64,000 bases of DNA from Gymnodinialimonas ulvae (GCF_037543845.1 NZ_JBBIFX010000003.1:1-64000), one strand, 5' to 3'; positions 8,039-17,367 are shown, counted from the first letter of the stretch. Notes: generated from the letters alone by a model not told the origin. A program made the numbers and translations.

Positions 8039-9513
8039 GAGTGGCGCGCGATCATCGCCCGGACCTCATCGACGAGATCGGCAAGCGGCACTTCTTTTTG
8101 CGCGGGCTGGGATTTCCATTCCTCAAGGGTCGCCTCTTCGGCCAGCTTCGCGCCAAGGATCAGGTCCTTGAGCTGCACCACGCCACGATCTGCCTCGTCC
8201 GAACCCTGGATCACTGCCACGGGGGAGCGGCGCTTGTCGGCATATTTGAGCTGGTTGCCGAAGTTCTTCGGGTTGCCCAGATAGACCTCGGCCCGGATGC
8301 CCGCCTGCCGCAGGGTGGACGCCATCGCCTGATGCGCAGGCATCCGGTCGCGATCCATGACGGTCACGATAACCGGGCCCGCGTCTTCGCCCTTGAGCTT
8401 GCCGGTGGCGCGCAAGGCGGCCAGCAGGCGGTCGACACCGATGGAAACGCCGGTGGCCGGGAGCTCTTGCCCGGTGAAGCGCTTGACCAGATCGTCATAG
8501 CGCCCGCCGCCCGCGACGGAGCCGAATTGAACCGTCTGGCCCTTTTCGTTCTGCACGTCGAAGGTCAGCTCGGCCTCGTAGACCGGGCCGGTGTAGTACC
8601 CGAGGCCGCGCACGACGGACGGGTCGATGATAATGCGGTCGGGGCCGTAACCCTGGGCCGCCAGAAGATCGGCGATCTGTTCGAGTTCTGCGACGCCTTG
8701 GGTGCCGATATCGGAGCCTTCGGTCAGGGATTTGAGCGTGTTGATCGTGGTCGTGTTATCCCCAGCCGTGGCTTGCACAAAGGCGATGATTTTGTCGGCT
8801 TGCCCTGTGGATAAGCCTGCGCCTTTGGTGAAATCCCCGCTTTCATCCTTGCGGCCCTCCCCAAGCAGATCGCGCACGCCGCGCGCGCCCAGACGGTCCA
8901 TCTTGTCGATGGCGCGCAGGACAATGCCGCGCTCGGCCGCTTTGTCGTCACCGGCCAGACCTGCAACCTCCATCACGCCGTTCAGAACCTTGCGATTGTT
9001 CACACGCACCACGTAATCGCCGCGCTGGATGCCGACGGCCTCAAGGCAATCGGACAGCATGGCGCAGATCTCGGCATCCGCCGCAACGGAACCTGAGCCG
9101 ACGGTATCCGCGTCGCATTGGTAGAATTGCCGAAAGCGCCCGGGCCCGGGCTTTTCGTTGCGCCAGACCGGACCCATCGTATAGCGGCGGTAGGGTGATG
9201 GGAGGTCATTGCGGAACTGCGCGGCGACGCGGGCCAGCGGGGCCGTCATGTCATAGCGGAGCGCCAGCCAGGTGCCGTCTTCCTCAAAGGCAAAGACACC
9301 CTCGTTCGGGCGGTCGACATCGGGCAGGAACTTGCCAAGGGCCTCCACTGTTTCGACACCCGAGGTTTCCAGCGGGTCGAAGCCGTAGCGATGATAGACC
9401 TCGGCGATCTTCGACAGCATCTGCTGCCGCTCGGACACTTCGGCACCGAAATAGTCGCGGAACCCTTTCGGCGTTTCGGCCTTGGGGCGGGGCTGTTTCT
9501 TCTGCTTTGCCAT
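8035..9513 (-). CDS. hisS: histidyl-tRNA synthetase
   Basis: This class II aminoacyl-tRNA synthetase of 492 residues attaches histidine to tRNA-His. The N-terminus has the family phrase TPKGFRDYFG. Motif 2 is seen at YRRYTMGPVWRNEKPGPGRF. The histidine-specific segments RGLGYYTGPVYE and AGGGRYDDLVKRF lie in the second half, and the anticodon-binding domain forms the last ~100 residues. It heads the hisS-hisZ-hisG operon. The upstream slyX gene is divergent and its ATG is only 74 bp away, so the two promoters share a very short region. Confidence 0.96.
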   Translation of the reverse strand: MAKQKKQPRPKAETPKGFRDYFGAEVSERQQMLSKIAEVYHRYGFDPLETSGVETVEALGKFLPDVDRPNEGVFAFEEDGTWLALRYDMTAPLARVAAQFRNDLPSPYRRYTMGPVWRNEKPGPGRFRQFYQCDADTVGSGSVAADAEICAMLSDCLEAVGIQRGDYVVRVNNRKVLNGVMEVAGLAGDDKAAERGIVLRAIDKMDRLGARGVRDLLGEGRKDESGDFTKGAGLSTGQADKIIAFVQATAGDNTTTINTLKSLTEGSDIGTQGVAELEQIADLLAAQGYGPDRIIIDPSVVRGLGYYTGPVYEAELTFDVQNEKGQTVQFGSVAGGGRYDDLVKRFTGQELPATGVSIGVDRLLAALRATGKLKGEDAGPVIVTVMDRDRMPAHQAMASTLRQAGIRAEVYLGNPKNFGNQLKYADKRRSPVAVIQGSDEADRGVVQLKDLILGAKLAEEATLEEWKSQPAQKEVPLADLVDEVRAMIARHS

Positions 9514-9586
9514 GGCGAATGGGGCCTTAAAATCGGGTCGCGCATGCTCTAACGGGTGGGGCGCGCAGGGGCAAGGAGCGGCAGCG

Positions 9587-9784
9587 ATGGATCAGCGATT
9601 GGAAGAACAGGTGGCACATCTGACCAAGGCCGTGGACGAGATGTCCGAGGTTGTGGCGCGGCAGGACGCGGAGATCGCGGTGCTGACCCGGCGGGTCGAG
9701 ATGTTGATGCAACGCGAGGCGGAGCGCGAGGTCGACGCGAGCGGGACCGTCCCGTTGGCCGATCAGAAGCCACCGCATTGGTGA
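9587..9784 (+). CDS. slyX: SlyX-like coiled-coil protein
   Basis: This 65-residue protein starts at ATG 9587, with AAGGAG at 9572-9577 as ribosome-binding site. Residues about 5-45 have a hydrophobic heptad pattern (LEEQVAHLTKAVDEMSEVVA, then IAVLTRRVEMLM) typical of the SlyX coiled coil. The C-terminus ends in the family-typical PPHW. SlyX proteins are small and conserved, with no firmly established biochemical role. The gene diverges from hisS and is followed by the hairpin/GAGGTATTTT repeat at 9794-9828. Confidence 0.85.
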   Translation: MDQRLEEQVAHLTKAVDEMSEVVARQDAEIAVLTRRVEMLMQREAEREVDASGTVPLADQKPPHW

Positions 9785-9793
9785 AGCAGGACA

Positions 9794-9828
9794 TTTGGGG
9801 GCCAGCCCCCAAACCCCCGAGGTATTTT
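9794..9828. repeat. dispersed hairpin + GAGGTATTTT element, intergenic copy
   Basis: A near-perfect inverted repeat, TTTGGGGGC / GCCCCCAAA (9794-9813), is followed by accccc and then gaggtatttt at 9819-9828. It lies between the convergent slyX and MFS genes and could act as a terminator-like structure. The same order, G/C hairpin then GAGGTATTT core, recurs at 44.15 kb and inside xdhA, and the core alone recurs inside xdhB. Confidence 0.65.
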
Positions 9829-9910
9829 CGACCATTGGAAGACAGGCGCCGAAGCCGCGCGCGCAGGCGTCGCTGCGCAGACAAAAGGCGCAGGCGCGGG
9901 TCGGACGCGG

Positions 9911-11125
9911 TCAGGTTGCAAGTGCGGCGCGCGGGCGCGAGCGGGTGAGAATGTAGAGCATCACAGCCACGTTGAGCGCGTTGAAGGCTATGCCGTTCAG
10001 GAAGGCCCATTGGTAGCTGCCGGTGACGTCGTAGATCAGGCCCGAGAGCCATCCGCCCAGGGCCATCCCAAGGATGGTGGACATGATGACGAACCCGACC
10101 CGGGCGCCAGCCTCCCGCGCGGGCAGGTATTCGCGGACGATCACCGCGTAGGAGGGCACGATGCCGCCCTGGCTTAATCCGAAGACCAACGAGACGATAT
10201 AAAGCGACGTCAGGCCGGAAGTTGGCAGGTAGAGGAACAGCGCCAGCATTTGCAGGGTGGAGCCAATCAGCAGCGTCATCACACCGCCGAGCTTGTCTGC
10301 GAGAACGCCCGACACCAGTCGCGAGGCGACGCCGCCCAGAAGCATCAAGCTCAGCATCTCGGCGCCAACGGCGGGGCCGTAGCCGAGGTCGACGCAATAG
10401 GCGACGATATGGACCTGCGGCATCGCCATCGCCACGCAGCACCCGATCCCCGCCAGCGCCAGCAAAGCGGTCAATGCCTGTGGGCTGAGGCCGGTGGTTT
10501 TCGCGCGTTCGGTCGCGGCAAGATCGGATCGCACCATCGCGGCGGCGGGCAATTTGCGCCGCAGAAGCGCGCAGGCGGGCAGCATCACGACCACGCAGGA
10601 CACCGCCAGCACAAGGTAGGCCGCCCGCCACCCGTCCCCGGCCAGCGTACCGGCCAGCAGCAGCGGCCAAATCGCACCCGAGAGGTAATTTCCCGATGCC
10701 GCAACCGCCACGGCCAGCCCACGCCGTTTCAGGAACCATTGCGACGTATCGGCAATCAGCGGCCCGAAGCTGGCCGAGGATCCGAAGCCGATGGCCAGCT
10801 GCGCCACTGACAAACACCAGATCGACGGTGCGCCCAATGCCATCGCATAGCCCGCCCCCATCAACACCGCCGATCCCGCAAGCGACCAAGCGAGACCGTA
10901 TCGGTCCACCGCCTGTCCGATGAAAAAATTGCCAAGCGCGAAGCCCACCATCGTCATCGTGTAGGGCAGCGAGGCCCCGGCGCGCGTGACGTCGAATTCC
11001 GCCTGCACATCGGGCAGGATCAGGATGATCGCCCACATCCCCGCGTTCCCGATCAGCGAAATCAGAAGCGCCAACGCCAATCGCCCCCAAGAGGCCCGGC
11101 TATCGAGGATCGCATCGGCGGTCAT
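9911..11125 (-). CDS. major facilitator superfamily transporter
   Basis: This is an inner-membrane secondary transporter of about 404 residues with around twelve hydrophobic segments in two halves. The MFS loop-2/3 signature appears as GQAVDRYGLAWS, and the second half has a related LADKLGG stretch. I chose ATG 11125 over an upstream in-frame TTG at 11158 because it gives the usual N-terminus shortly before the first membrane helix; no clear ribosome-binding site settles the choice. The overall type resembles small-carboxylate/oxalate-formate antiporter-like MFS members, but the substrate cannot be assigned. It is monocistronic and convergent with slyX. Confidence 0.87.
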   Translation of the reverse strand: MTADAILDSRASWGRLALALLISLIGNAGMWAIILILPDVQAEFDVTRAGASLPYTMTMVGFALGNFFIGQAVDRYGLAWSLAGSAVLMGAGYAMALGAPSIWCLSVAQLAIGFGSSASFGPLIADTSQWFLKRRGLAVAVAASGNYLSGAIWPLLLAGTLAGDGWRAAYLVLAVSCVVVMLPACALLRRKLPAAAMVRSDLAATERAKTTGLSPQALTALLALAGIGCCVAMAMPQVHIVAYCVDLGYGPAVGAEMLSLMLLGGVASRLVSGVLADKLGGVMTLLIGSTLQMLALFLYLPTSGLTSLYIVSLVFGLSQGGIVPSYAVIVREYLPAREAGARVGFVIMSTILGMALGGWLSGLIYDVTGSYQWAFLNGIAFNALNVAVMLYILTRSRPRAALAT

Positions 11126-11249
11126 GGCTGGACGATAGAGGGGATCGCGGGGCGGCAACAGCCACTTTCATCGGCGGAGCGCGTCCGGGGACGGGCCGCC
11201 GGGAATTGTCGGATTGACACCCGCGCGAGGAGCGGGCCTATGCTGCTCC

Positions 11250-11672
11250 ATGGTTCAAAGACGTCTCACCCCCGCCCTCACCCTGTCCCTTGTCTGCCTT
11301 GCCGGGCCTGCCTTGGCCGAGCCCGCATGCTCCGGCGGTGATTACGTTGCGGACGCCATTGTGGTACCCGGCGACACGATCGGCGAAATCACCGTGGCAA
11401 CTCAATACGCCTGGGACGGCGGAAGCCGCGTGTTCGAAGTGTGCAACCTTTTGACGGATAGCGGGTTTTTCGCGACGTGGTCGCTGTTTTCCGGAGAGGT
11501 GGACGCAGACTACCCAGGCATTTGCGTCTCGCTGACCAATGATACAGGCGAGGAATGGTTCTCGTGCCAAACAGCTGAAGCCACAACCGCCGCATTCCAA
11601 TCGGAAACCGGCACGGATGCCGCAATTCTGCGGTTCGAGGAATGGGCCAATGAAGCTCCGAATTTGGATTGA
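11250..11672 (+). CDS. secreted hypothetical protein
   Basis: This protein of about 140 residues starts at ATG 11250 with a clear Sec signal peptide (basic MVQRR, hydrophobic LTPALTLSLVCLAG, cleavage near ALA-EP). The mature part has several cysteines (for example PACSGGDY, FEVCNLL, GICVSL, WFSCQT), suggesting disulfides in the periplasm or outside the cell. I recognise no domain. An upstream in-frame start at 11214 would place extra residues before the signal peptide and is less likely. It converges with the VPLPA-CTERM gene, with a shared terminator between them. Confidence 0.7.
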   Translation: MVQRRLTPALTLSLVCLAGPALAEPACSGGDYVADAIVVPGDTIGEITVATQYAWDGGSRVFEVCNLLTDSGFFATWSLFSGEVDADYPGICVSLTNDTGEEWFSCQTAEATTAAFQSETGTDAAILRFEEWANEAPNLD

Positions 11673-11718
11673 TCTCTCTGACTGAATAATACGGGCGGGC
11701 CTACCCGTTGCGTAGTAA

Positions 11719-11752
11719 CGAAAAAACCCCGGCACGCAGGCCGGGGTTCGTT
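11719..11752. terminator. bidirectional rho-independent terminator
   Basis: The 9-bp perfect stem AACCCCGGC / GCCGGGGTT (11725-11748, loop ACGCAG) has an A-run on its left side (11721-11726) and T-rich sequence on its right. It lies between two convergent genes and can end transcription in both directions. Confidence 0.85.
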
Positions 11753-11789
11753 TGTGTCGCGCGGCAACTGATCTGCCGCAAACACCGGC

Positions 11790-12431
11790 TCAGGCCATGC
11801 GGCGACGGCGACGCATGAACGCCAGGCCACCAAGGCCGCTGAGCAGCAGTACGGCACCCGCAGGCAGCGGAACCGGCGCAATCGCCAGCGCATCAATAGC
11901 TCCGGACCCCCGGTAGCGGAATTCCACCGTGTCCCCGACGTTGATCAGCGGCGTCGGCGCGAAGGATACCTGTGCGGTTGCGCGATCCTCTCCGGGAGAC
12001 AGGGATGCGATCTCGCTGCCGTCCACGAAAAGGCTGAAGTCACCGTCATCAATCGCCGAAAAACCAATCAAGCGAAAGGCATTGCCAGCATCAAGTGTCA
12101 TGAAGATGGAGCCGTTGCCCGGCGCATCGTTGGTCAGGTTCGGGGTTGCGCTGTTCTGGCGGATCAGAGCCAGTCCACCTACGCCGTTTTCGCCCTGCAC
12201 ATCAGGGACAAGATCCCAGTCCGGGTTAGGATTGGTCGTGTCGTATAGGTTGGCGAATTCAGAATTCCGACCCGACTGAGTGAACGAAAACGTGAAGCCG
12301 TCCTGCGAGTAGGTATCTAGGGCATTGGGTGCGCTGTAAGTCGCCTGGCCCTGATCGAAATCAATGACGGTGGCGCTGGCCGCGATGGGCAGAAGCGCCA
12401 TCGCTGCTGCGGTTGCGAATACTCGAAACAT
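11790..12431 (-). CDS. VPLPA-CTERM (PEP-CTERM-like) sorted surface protein
   Basis: This 213-residue exported protein starts at 12431, supported by AGGAAG 6-11 bp upstream. It has a Sec signal peptide (MFRVFATAAAMALLPIAASA), a beta-rich central part and a C-terminal sorting signal: VPLPAG, a hydrophobic helix, then an RRRRR cluster. VPLPA-CTERM is a PEP-CTERM variant processed by an exosortase and typical of Rhodobacterales. No exosortase gene is in this window, so the processing enzyme must be encoded elsewhere. The central part has features of carbohydrate-binding or cell-surface beta-sandwich proteins, but I cannot name a family. The role may be in extracellular polymer or surface display. 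Confidence 0.85.
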   Translation of the reverse strand: MFRVFATAAAMALLPIAASATVIDFDQGQATYSAPNALDTYSQDGFTFSFTQSGRNSEFANLYDTTNPNPDWDLVPDVQGENGVGGLALIRQNSATPNLTNDAPGNGSIFMTLDAGNAFRLIGFSAIDDGDFSLFVDGSEIASLSPGEDRATAQVSFAPTPLINVGDTVEFRYRGSGAIDALAIAPVPLPAGAVLLLSGLGGLAFMRRRRRMA

Positions 12432-12699
12432 GCTACTTCCTATACTGTTTGGGGGCCGCACTTAACGGCGGACCATGTCCCCGAATCGCCGGGCATCTGG
12501 AGCACTTGTATACCGGAGCGCGCAATCGGCATACGGGGACAGGACCGGCCAATTCCCCGCAGCGCCCGCTTATCCTTTGATTTTATTCATGAAAGTTAGA
12601 ATTGTCCCGATCTGCGTGACGCTGCGTTGCCAAATTGGAAACACTTCGCCCCCACCCCCGGACGCGCTGCACCCTTTGGCAATGAGGTGTTCGATGGGC

Positions 12700-15600
12700 C
12701 TAGACTTCTTCCACGTCCATCACGCCCTCAAGGCTACGCAGCGCGCCCTTGATCTGGGGGGAGACCGGGAAGTTGTCGCCCAGGATCACTTCCACCTCGC
12801 CGGGCAGGTCGGGGGCCATCAGGCAAAGGTGGATCGGCCCTCTTGCGGCCTTGGCCGCATCGGCGGCGGTGCGCTCCAGCAGGCTTTCGACCGATGCGAT
12901 GCCGGTGGCAGCTTCGATGAACACGCGCAGGCCGTTGGCCTCCCCGGCGATGGCATTGTCGACCGGCGTGATGGCGCGGGCGAGCAGTTTCAATTGTTCT
13001 GCCTCGAGCGTCGCCTCGGCCTGCACCTGCACATTGCTGCCGGTCTCCAGAAATTCGCGGCTGGCTTCCAGCGCTTCGGAAAAGACGGTGATCTCGTAAA
13101 GGCCAGTCGGATCGGACAGCGACACGAAGGCAAACCGGTTGCCACGCTGACTTTTGCGTTCCTGTTTGACCGACACCGCGCCCGCCATTTTGGCCACGAA
13201 CGGCCCCTGCTTCACGCGTTCTTCGACCTCGGCCAGGGTCATCACGCCGCGCCGCTTGAGCGCCGGCAGGTAATCGTCCAACGGGTGGCCCGAGAAATAG
13301 AAACCGACCGCCTGATGCTCGGCGGCGAGCCGTTCGTTGGGCAACCAATCGGGTGGGTTTGGCAAGCGCGGCTCGGGAAGGTCATCGCCCGCATCGCCAA
13401 ACAGCGAGACCTGATCAGACGCGGCCTGGTCATGGACGGCGGCGGAATAGGCCGCCAGCGCATCAAGCCCGTCGATGACGCGGCGACGGTTCCGGTCCAG
13501 TTCGTCAAAGGCCCCGGCGCGGGCCAACATTTCAAGCGAGCGCTTGCCGACACGCTTGAGATCCACACGCCGCGCCAGATCGAACAGCGTCGCGTAGGGT
13601 TTTTCTCCCTGCTCCGTCTGCCTGCCCTCGACGATCATCTTCATCGCCTCGACGCCGACGTTCTTGAGCGCCCCCAAGGCATAAAGGATCTTGCCGTCAC
13701 GCACCGTGAAGGTCGCCGCAGATCGGTTCACACACGGTGGAAGCGTCTCGATTCCAAGCCGGTCGACCTCTTGCTTGTACACCCCAAGCTTATCGGTCAG
13801 GTGGATATCGCAATTCATCACCGCAGCCATGAATTCGACCGGATGGTTCGCCTTGAGCCACGCTGTTTGATAGCTGACGACCGCATAGGCGGCGGCGTGA
13901 GACTTGTTGAAACCGTAGTTGGCGAACTTGTCGAGAAGGTTCCAGACCTCCAATGCCTTCTGTTCATCGACGCCGTTCTCGGACGCACCTTTGAGGAATT
14001 TCGGACGCTCTGCATCCATCGCTTCCTGGATCTTCTTGCCCATCGCGCGGCGCAGAAGGTCAGCGCCGCCAAGCGAATAACCTGCCATTTCTTGCGCGAT
14101 CTGCATCACCTGTTCCTGATAGACGATGATGCCCTGCGTCTCATCCAGGATATGGTCGATGGTCGGATGCAGCTTTTCGCGGTCGCTGATCCCGTTCTTC
14201 ACCTCGCAGAACTTCGGAATGTTCTCCATCGGACCGGGCCGATACAGCGCCACAAGCGCGATGATATCCTCGATGCAATCGGGCTTCATACGCCGCAGCG
14301 CATCCATCATGCCCGAACTTTCCACCTGGAACACCGCGACTGTCTTGGCCGAGGCATAAAGCTCGTAGGTTTTCGCATCATCCAAAGGGATCGCGTTCGC
14401 CTGATTTTCCGTCCCCGGTTCTGGCTCGTAAAGCCGCGTCCCATCGGGGCCTTCGTGCAATTGCCGCCCGCTGGCGTGGATCAGGTCGATGGCGTTTTGC
14501 ACCACCGTCAGGGTTTTCAGGCCGAGGAAGTCGAACTTCACCAACCCCGCCGGTTCCACCCATTTCATGTTGAACTGCGTGGCCGGCATGTCGGAACGCG
14601 GGTCGCGATAGAGCGGCACCAATTCGTCCAGCGGGCGGTCGCCAATCACCACACCGGCGGCGTGGGTGGAAGCGTTGCGCAACAGGCCCTCCACCTGTTC
14701 GGCGTAATCCATCAGCCGCCGCGTCGGGTTCACCTTGCCGTCGCGCTTGTCCTGCTCGGTCTCGCGCATTTCCTCGATGAACCGCGGCTCGTCCTTGATG
14801 GCCTGCGCGATGGAGACGGGCTTGACCCCCTCCACCGGGATCATCTTCGACAGCCGATCCACCTGCCCGAACGGCATCTGCAACACGCGGCCCACATCGC
14901 GCACGGCGGCCTTCGACAAAAGCGCGCCGAAGGTGATGATCTGCCCCACCCGGTCACGGCCGTATTTCTCCTGCACGTAGCGGATCACCTCTTCGCGGCG
15001 GTCCATGCAGAAGTCGATGTCGAAGTCCGGCATCGACACACGCTCGGGGTTCAGGAAGCGCTCGAACAGAAGGCTGTAACGCAACGGATCAAGGTCGGTG
15101 ATGGTCAGCGCATAGGCCACGAGGCTGCCTGCGCCCGAGCCTCGGCCCGGGCCGACGGGAATGTCGTTGTCTTTTGACCATTGGATGAAGTCGGCGACGA
15201 TCAGGAAATAGCCGGGAAAGCCCATCCCCTCGATGATCCCCAACTCGAAATCGAGCCGCGCCTGGTAGTCCTCCACCGAGGCGGCATGCGGGATCACGGC
15301 AAGGCGCGCCTGCAGACCCTCGTTCGCCATGCGCCGCAATTCCGCGACCTCGTCATCGGCGAATTTCGGCAGGATCGGATCATGCGTCTCCGCCCTGAAC
15401 GCACAGCGCCGCGCGATCTCGACGGTGTTCTCCAAGGCCTCCGGCAGGTCCGCAAACAGGGCGGCCATTTCTTCGGGCGTCTTGAAATAATGCTGCGGGC
15501 TCAATCGGCGGCGCGGCTCGGATTGATCGACATAGGCACCCTGCGCCACGCACAGCATCGCGTCATGCGCCTCATACATCCCCGATTTCGGGAAGTAGAC

Positions 15601-16230
15601 GTCATTGGTGGCGACCAGCGGCAGGTTCAGCGCATAGGCCAGCTCGACATGGCCGCGCTCGGTCAAGCGCTCGGCCTCGGCCGCGGCTCCCTCGCCGGGG
15701 TGGCGCTGCAACTCGACATACAGCCGGTCGGGGTAGATCGCGGCGAGCGTCTTCAACAACGACTCCGCCTTGGGCCGCTGCCCGCCTTGCAGATGCTGGC
15801 CGACCGGGCCCTCGGGCCCGCCGCTCAGGCAGATCACGCCGTTGGAATGCGCTTCAAGTTCGGCCAGGGTCACATGCGGCAACGCCCCGTCCCCGCGAAG
15901 ATAGAGCGCGGAGTTCAGCTTCATCATGTGCTCGTAGCCGGTCCGGTTTTGCGCCAGCAATACAACCGGCGCCGGCGCACGCGGCTTTTCACCCGGCGCG
16001 GCGAGCTCATAGGCCAGATCGACCTGGCACCCGATGATGGGCTGCACACCCGCCTTTTTTGCCGTCTCCGAGAATTCCAGCGCGCAGAACATGTTGTTTG
16101 TGTCCGTCACGGCAACAGCCGGCATGCCCGCATCGGCCACCATTTGTGGCAACTTCTTGACGCGCATCGCGCCTTCAAGCAGCGAATATTCAGTGTGCAC
16201 ACGCAGATGGATGAATCGAGGACTGGCCAT
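12700..16230 (-). CDS. dnaE: DNA polymerase III subunit alpha
   Basis: This is the replicative DNA polymerase catalytic subunit, 1176 residues, the usual length. The order is an N-terminal PHP domain (FIHLRVHTEYSLLEGAM), the C-family polymerase palm with catalytic aspartates in MPDFDIDFCMDRREE at about residue 401, fingers with KSHAAAYAVVSYQTAWLKAN near 770, a helix-hairpin-helix region and a C-terminal OB-fold region. I see no frameshift. A long open frame runs opposite most of it, which is a codon-bias shadow. It diverges from the J-domain gene with about 140 bp between. Confidence 0.97.
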   Translation of the reverse strand: MASPRFIHLRVHTEYSLLEGAMRVKKLPQMVADAGMPAVAVTDTNNMFCALEFSETAKKAGVQPIIGCQVDLAYELAAPGEKPRAPAPVVLLAQNRTGYEHMMKLNSALYLRGDGALPHVTLAELEAHSNGVICLSGGPEGPVGQHLQGGQRPKAESLLKTLAAIYPDRLYVELQRHPGEGAAAEAERLTERGHVELAYALNLPLVATNDVYFPKSGMYEAHDAMLCVAQGAYVDQSEPRRRLSPQHYFKTPEEMAALFADLPEALENTVEIARRCAFRAETHDPILPKFADDEVAELRRMANEGLQARLAVIPHAASVEDYQARLDFELGIIEGMGFPGYFLIVADFIQWSKDNDIPVGPGRGSGAGSLVAYALTITDLDPLRYSLLFERFLNPERVSMPDFDIDFCMDRREEVIRYVQEKYGRDRVGQIITFGALLSKAAVRDVGRVLQMPFGQVDRLSKMIPVEGVKPVSIAQAIKDEPRFIEEMRETEQDKRDGKVNPTRRLMDYAEQVEGLLRNASTHAAGVVIGDRPLDELVPLYRDPRSDMPATQFNMKWVEPAGLVKFDFLGLKTLTVVQNAIDLIHASGRQLHEGPDGTRLYEPEPGTENQANAIPLDDAKTYELYASAKTVAVFQVESSGMMDALRRMKPDCIEDIIALVALYRPGPMENIPKFCEVKNGISDREKLHPTIDHILDETQGIIVYQEQVMQIAQEMAGYSLGGADLLRRAMGKKIQEAMDAERPKFLKGASENGVDEQKALEVWNLLDKFANYGFNKSHAAAYAVVSYQTAWLKANHPVEFMAAVMNCDIHLTDKLGVYKQEVDRLGIETLPPCVNRSAATFTVRDGKILYALGALKNVGVEAMKMIVEGRQTEQGEKPYATLFDLARRVDLKRVGKRSLEMLARAGAFDELDRNRRRVIDGLDALAAYSAAVHDQAASDQVSLFGDAGDDLPEPRLPNPPDWLPNERLAAEHQAVGFYFSGHPLDDYLPALKRRGVMTLAEVEERVKQGPFVAKMAGAVSVKQERKSQRGNRFAFVSLSDPTGLYEITVFSEALEASREFLETGSNVQVQAEATLEAEQLKLLARAITPVDNAIAGEANGLRVFIEAATGIASVESLLERTAADAAKAARGPIHLCLMAPDLPGEVEVILGDNFPVSPQIKGALRSLEGVMDVEEV

Positions 16231-16370
16231 ATGGATACCCTATCTTGCGGTTTGCCCCACAGAAACCCCTATCCATACCGCGCCCGCGATTGTTTCCAAT
16301 TCTATTATTGCGCGAAAGGGCCCGGCGCATTTATGCCTCATTCTAGTCAATAGTTTGCAAAGTGTGTGTT

Positions 16371-16946
16371 ATGAATTCCGATCTTCAGAGAGCCTTTAAA
16401 ACTCTCGGCGTTCCAGCCGATGCTCCGTTGTCCGACGTTCGCGCAGCTTACCGGACGTTGATCCGTACCCACCATCCAGATCACGCCACCGACGACGGGG
16501 CCGCTGCGACCCAACGCCTGGCCGAGATCAACGCCGCCAAGGACCTGATCGACCGTGGCGTCGTCCCAACGCCGGTGCGCCCGCGCCGCCCCAAACAGAC
16601 ACAGCCGCGCGGCGCTCAGCCAAAGGCGCAGTCGCAGTCGCAGTCGCAACAACAGCCACAGCAGCAGACAGGCACCAAGACCGCCAGCGCAGAAGAGCTT
16701 CGCCAGCAGCGCGAGGCGCAAGCACGCGCCTATCGCAAGGCCAATGAAGCGCGCTGTGATGTTGATGACAGCGCGCAAAGCTACGTCCGCCGCGCCGCTG
16801 CCGCCGAACAGGCGCAGGTCGATCCTGCGCAACAGGCACGCGAAGACGCCCGCCGGGAGCGTCAGGCCGCCTTCGCCGCCGCCCTCAACGGGCAGGCATC
16901 GGGCGGATCGTTTCTGGGCCGCTTGCGGTCGCTGGGATCTCGCTAA
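16371..16946 (+). CDS. J-domain protein with Gln-rich linker
   Basis: This 191-residue protein has an N-terminal J domain (residues about 3-55), with the essential HPD tripeptide visible in RTHHPDHATDD, so it can in principle stimulate a DnaK-type Hsp70. A low-complexity segment at about 83-105 follows, made of Gln, Ser and Pro and encoded by tandem gcagtc/cag units. The C-terminal part is charged, Ala/Gln/Arg-rich and helical, with no zinc fingers or substrate-binding domain, so it is not DnaJ itself. It probably recruits Hsp70 to one particular client. A GTG at 16362 could add three residues. Confidence 0.8.
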   Translation: MNSDLQRAFKTLGVPADAPLSDVRAAYRTLIRTHHPDHATDDGAAATQRLAEINAAKDLIDRGVVPTPVRPRRPKQTQPRGAQPKAQSQSQSQQQPQQQTGTKTASAEELRQQREAQARAYRKANEARCDVDDSAQSYVRRAAAAEQAQVDPAQQAREDARRERQAAFAAALNGQASGGSFLGRLRSLGSR

Positions 16947-17151
16947 GACCTTTGGCCCCCCCCACACGAGGCGGAGCGCCACGTCTACCTCTGTGGTAAC
17001 GTGGCATTTCTGTCATACTGGGACGCAGCGCGGCGCTTTCCCCGTCGCCAAAGGTGTACAGAATCGGCCAAGCCGCTTTACCAACCGTTGCACAAGCCAC
17101 CTGGCACAGCGGCTTGGGTGAATATTAATGATTGTCGGAGTAAGCCGGGCC

Positions 17152-17304
17152 ATGGACCGTTTTGTCATCAACAGCATCGTCGCACTCGGAACCGGGTTGT
17201 CGCTCGTGCTGATCATCGGTCTTGTGGAATTTCAGCCCGTTGGCGCCAGCACCGAGGGCTACGACACCCGCGCGTTTGTGTCGACAAAGTCCGCCGACAT
17301 CTGA
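17152..17304 (+). CDS. small single-pass membrane protein (50 aa)
   Basis: This open frame below usual length cutoffs runs from ATG 17152 to TGA 17302-17304. It has a short N-terminus (MDRFVINS), one strongly hydrophobic stretch (IVALGTGLSLVLIIGLVEF) and a soluble tail rich in small and charged residues. GGAG lies at 17137-17140. An in-frame ATG at 17128 would add eight residues but has no clear ribosome-binding site. It lies between the J-domain and arsR-like genes on the same strand. I recognise no family. Confidence 0.5.
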   Translation: MDRFVINSIVALGTGLSLVLIIGLVEFQPVGASTEGYDTRAFVSTKSADI

Positions 17305-17367
17305 CCTCTTCTTTGCAGTCGCCCATCACTTAGCCAAACGACTATCTTTTTGGGCTGTGTCAGGTTA

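Noticed and set aside
9549..11090. 513-residue minus-strand frame over the MFS gene
   Set aside because: It overlaps the MFS frame on the same strand and reads as low-complexity Arg/Gly sequence.
12475..15177. 900-residue open frame opposite dnaE
   Set aside because: It mirrors the dnaE codons in high-GC DNA. Its composition (His/Arg/Gln-rich) is not that of a real protein, and dnaE is certain.
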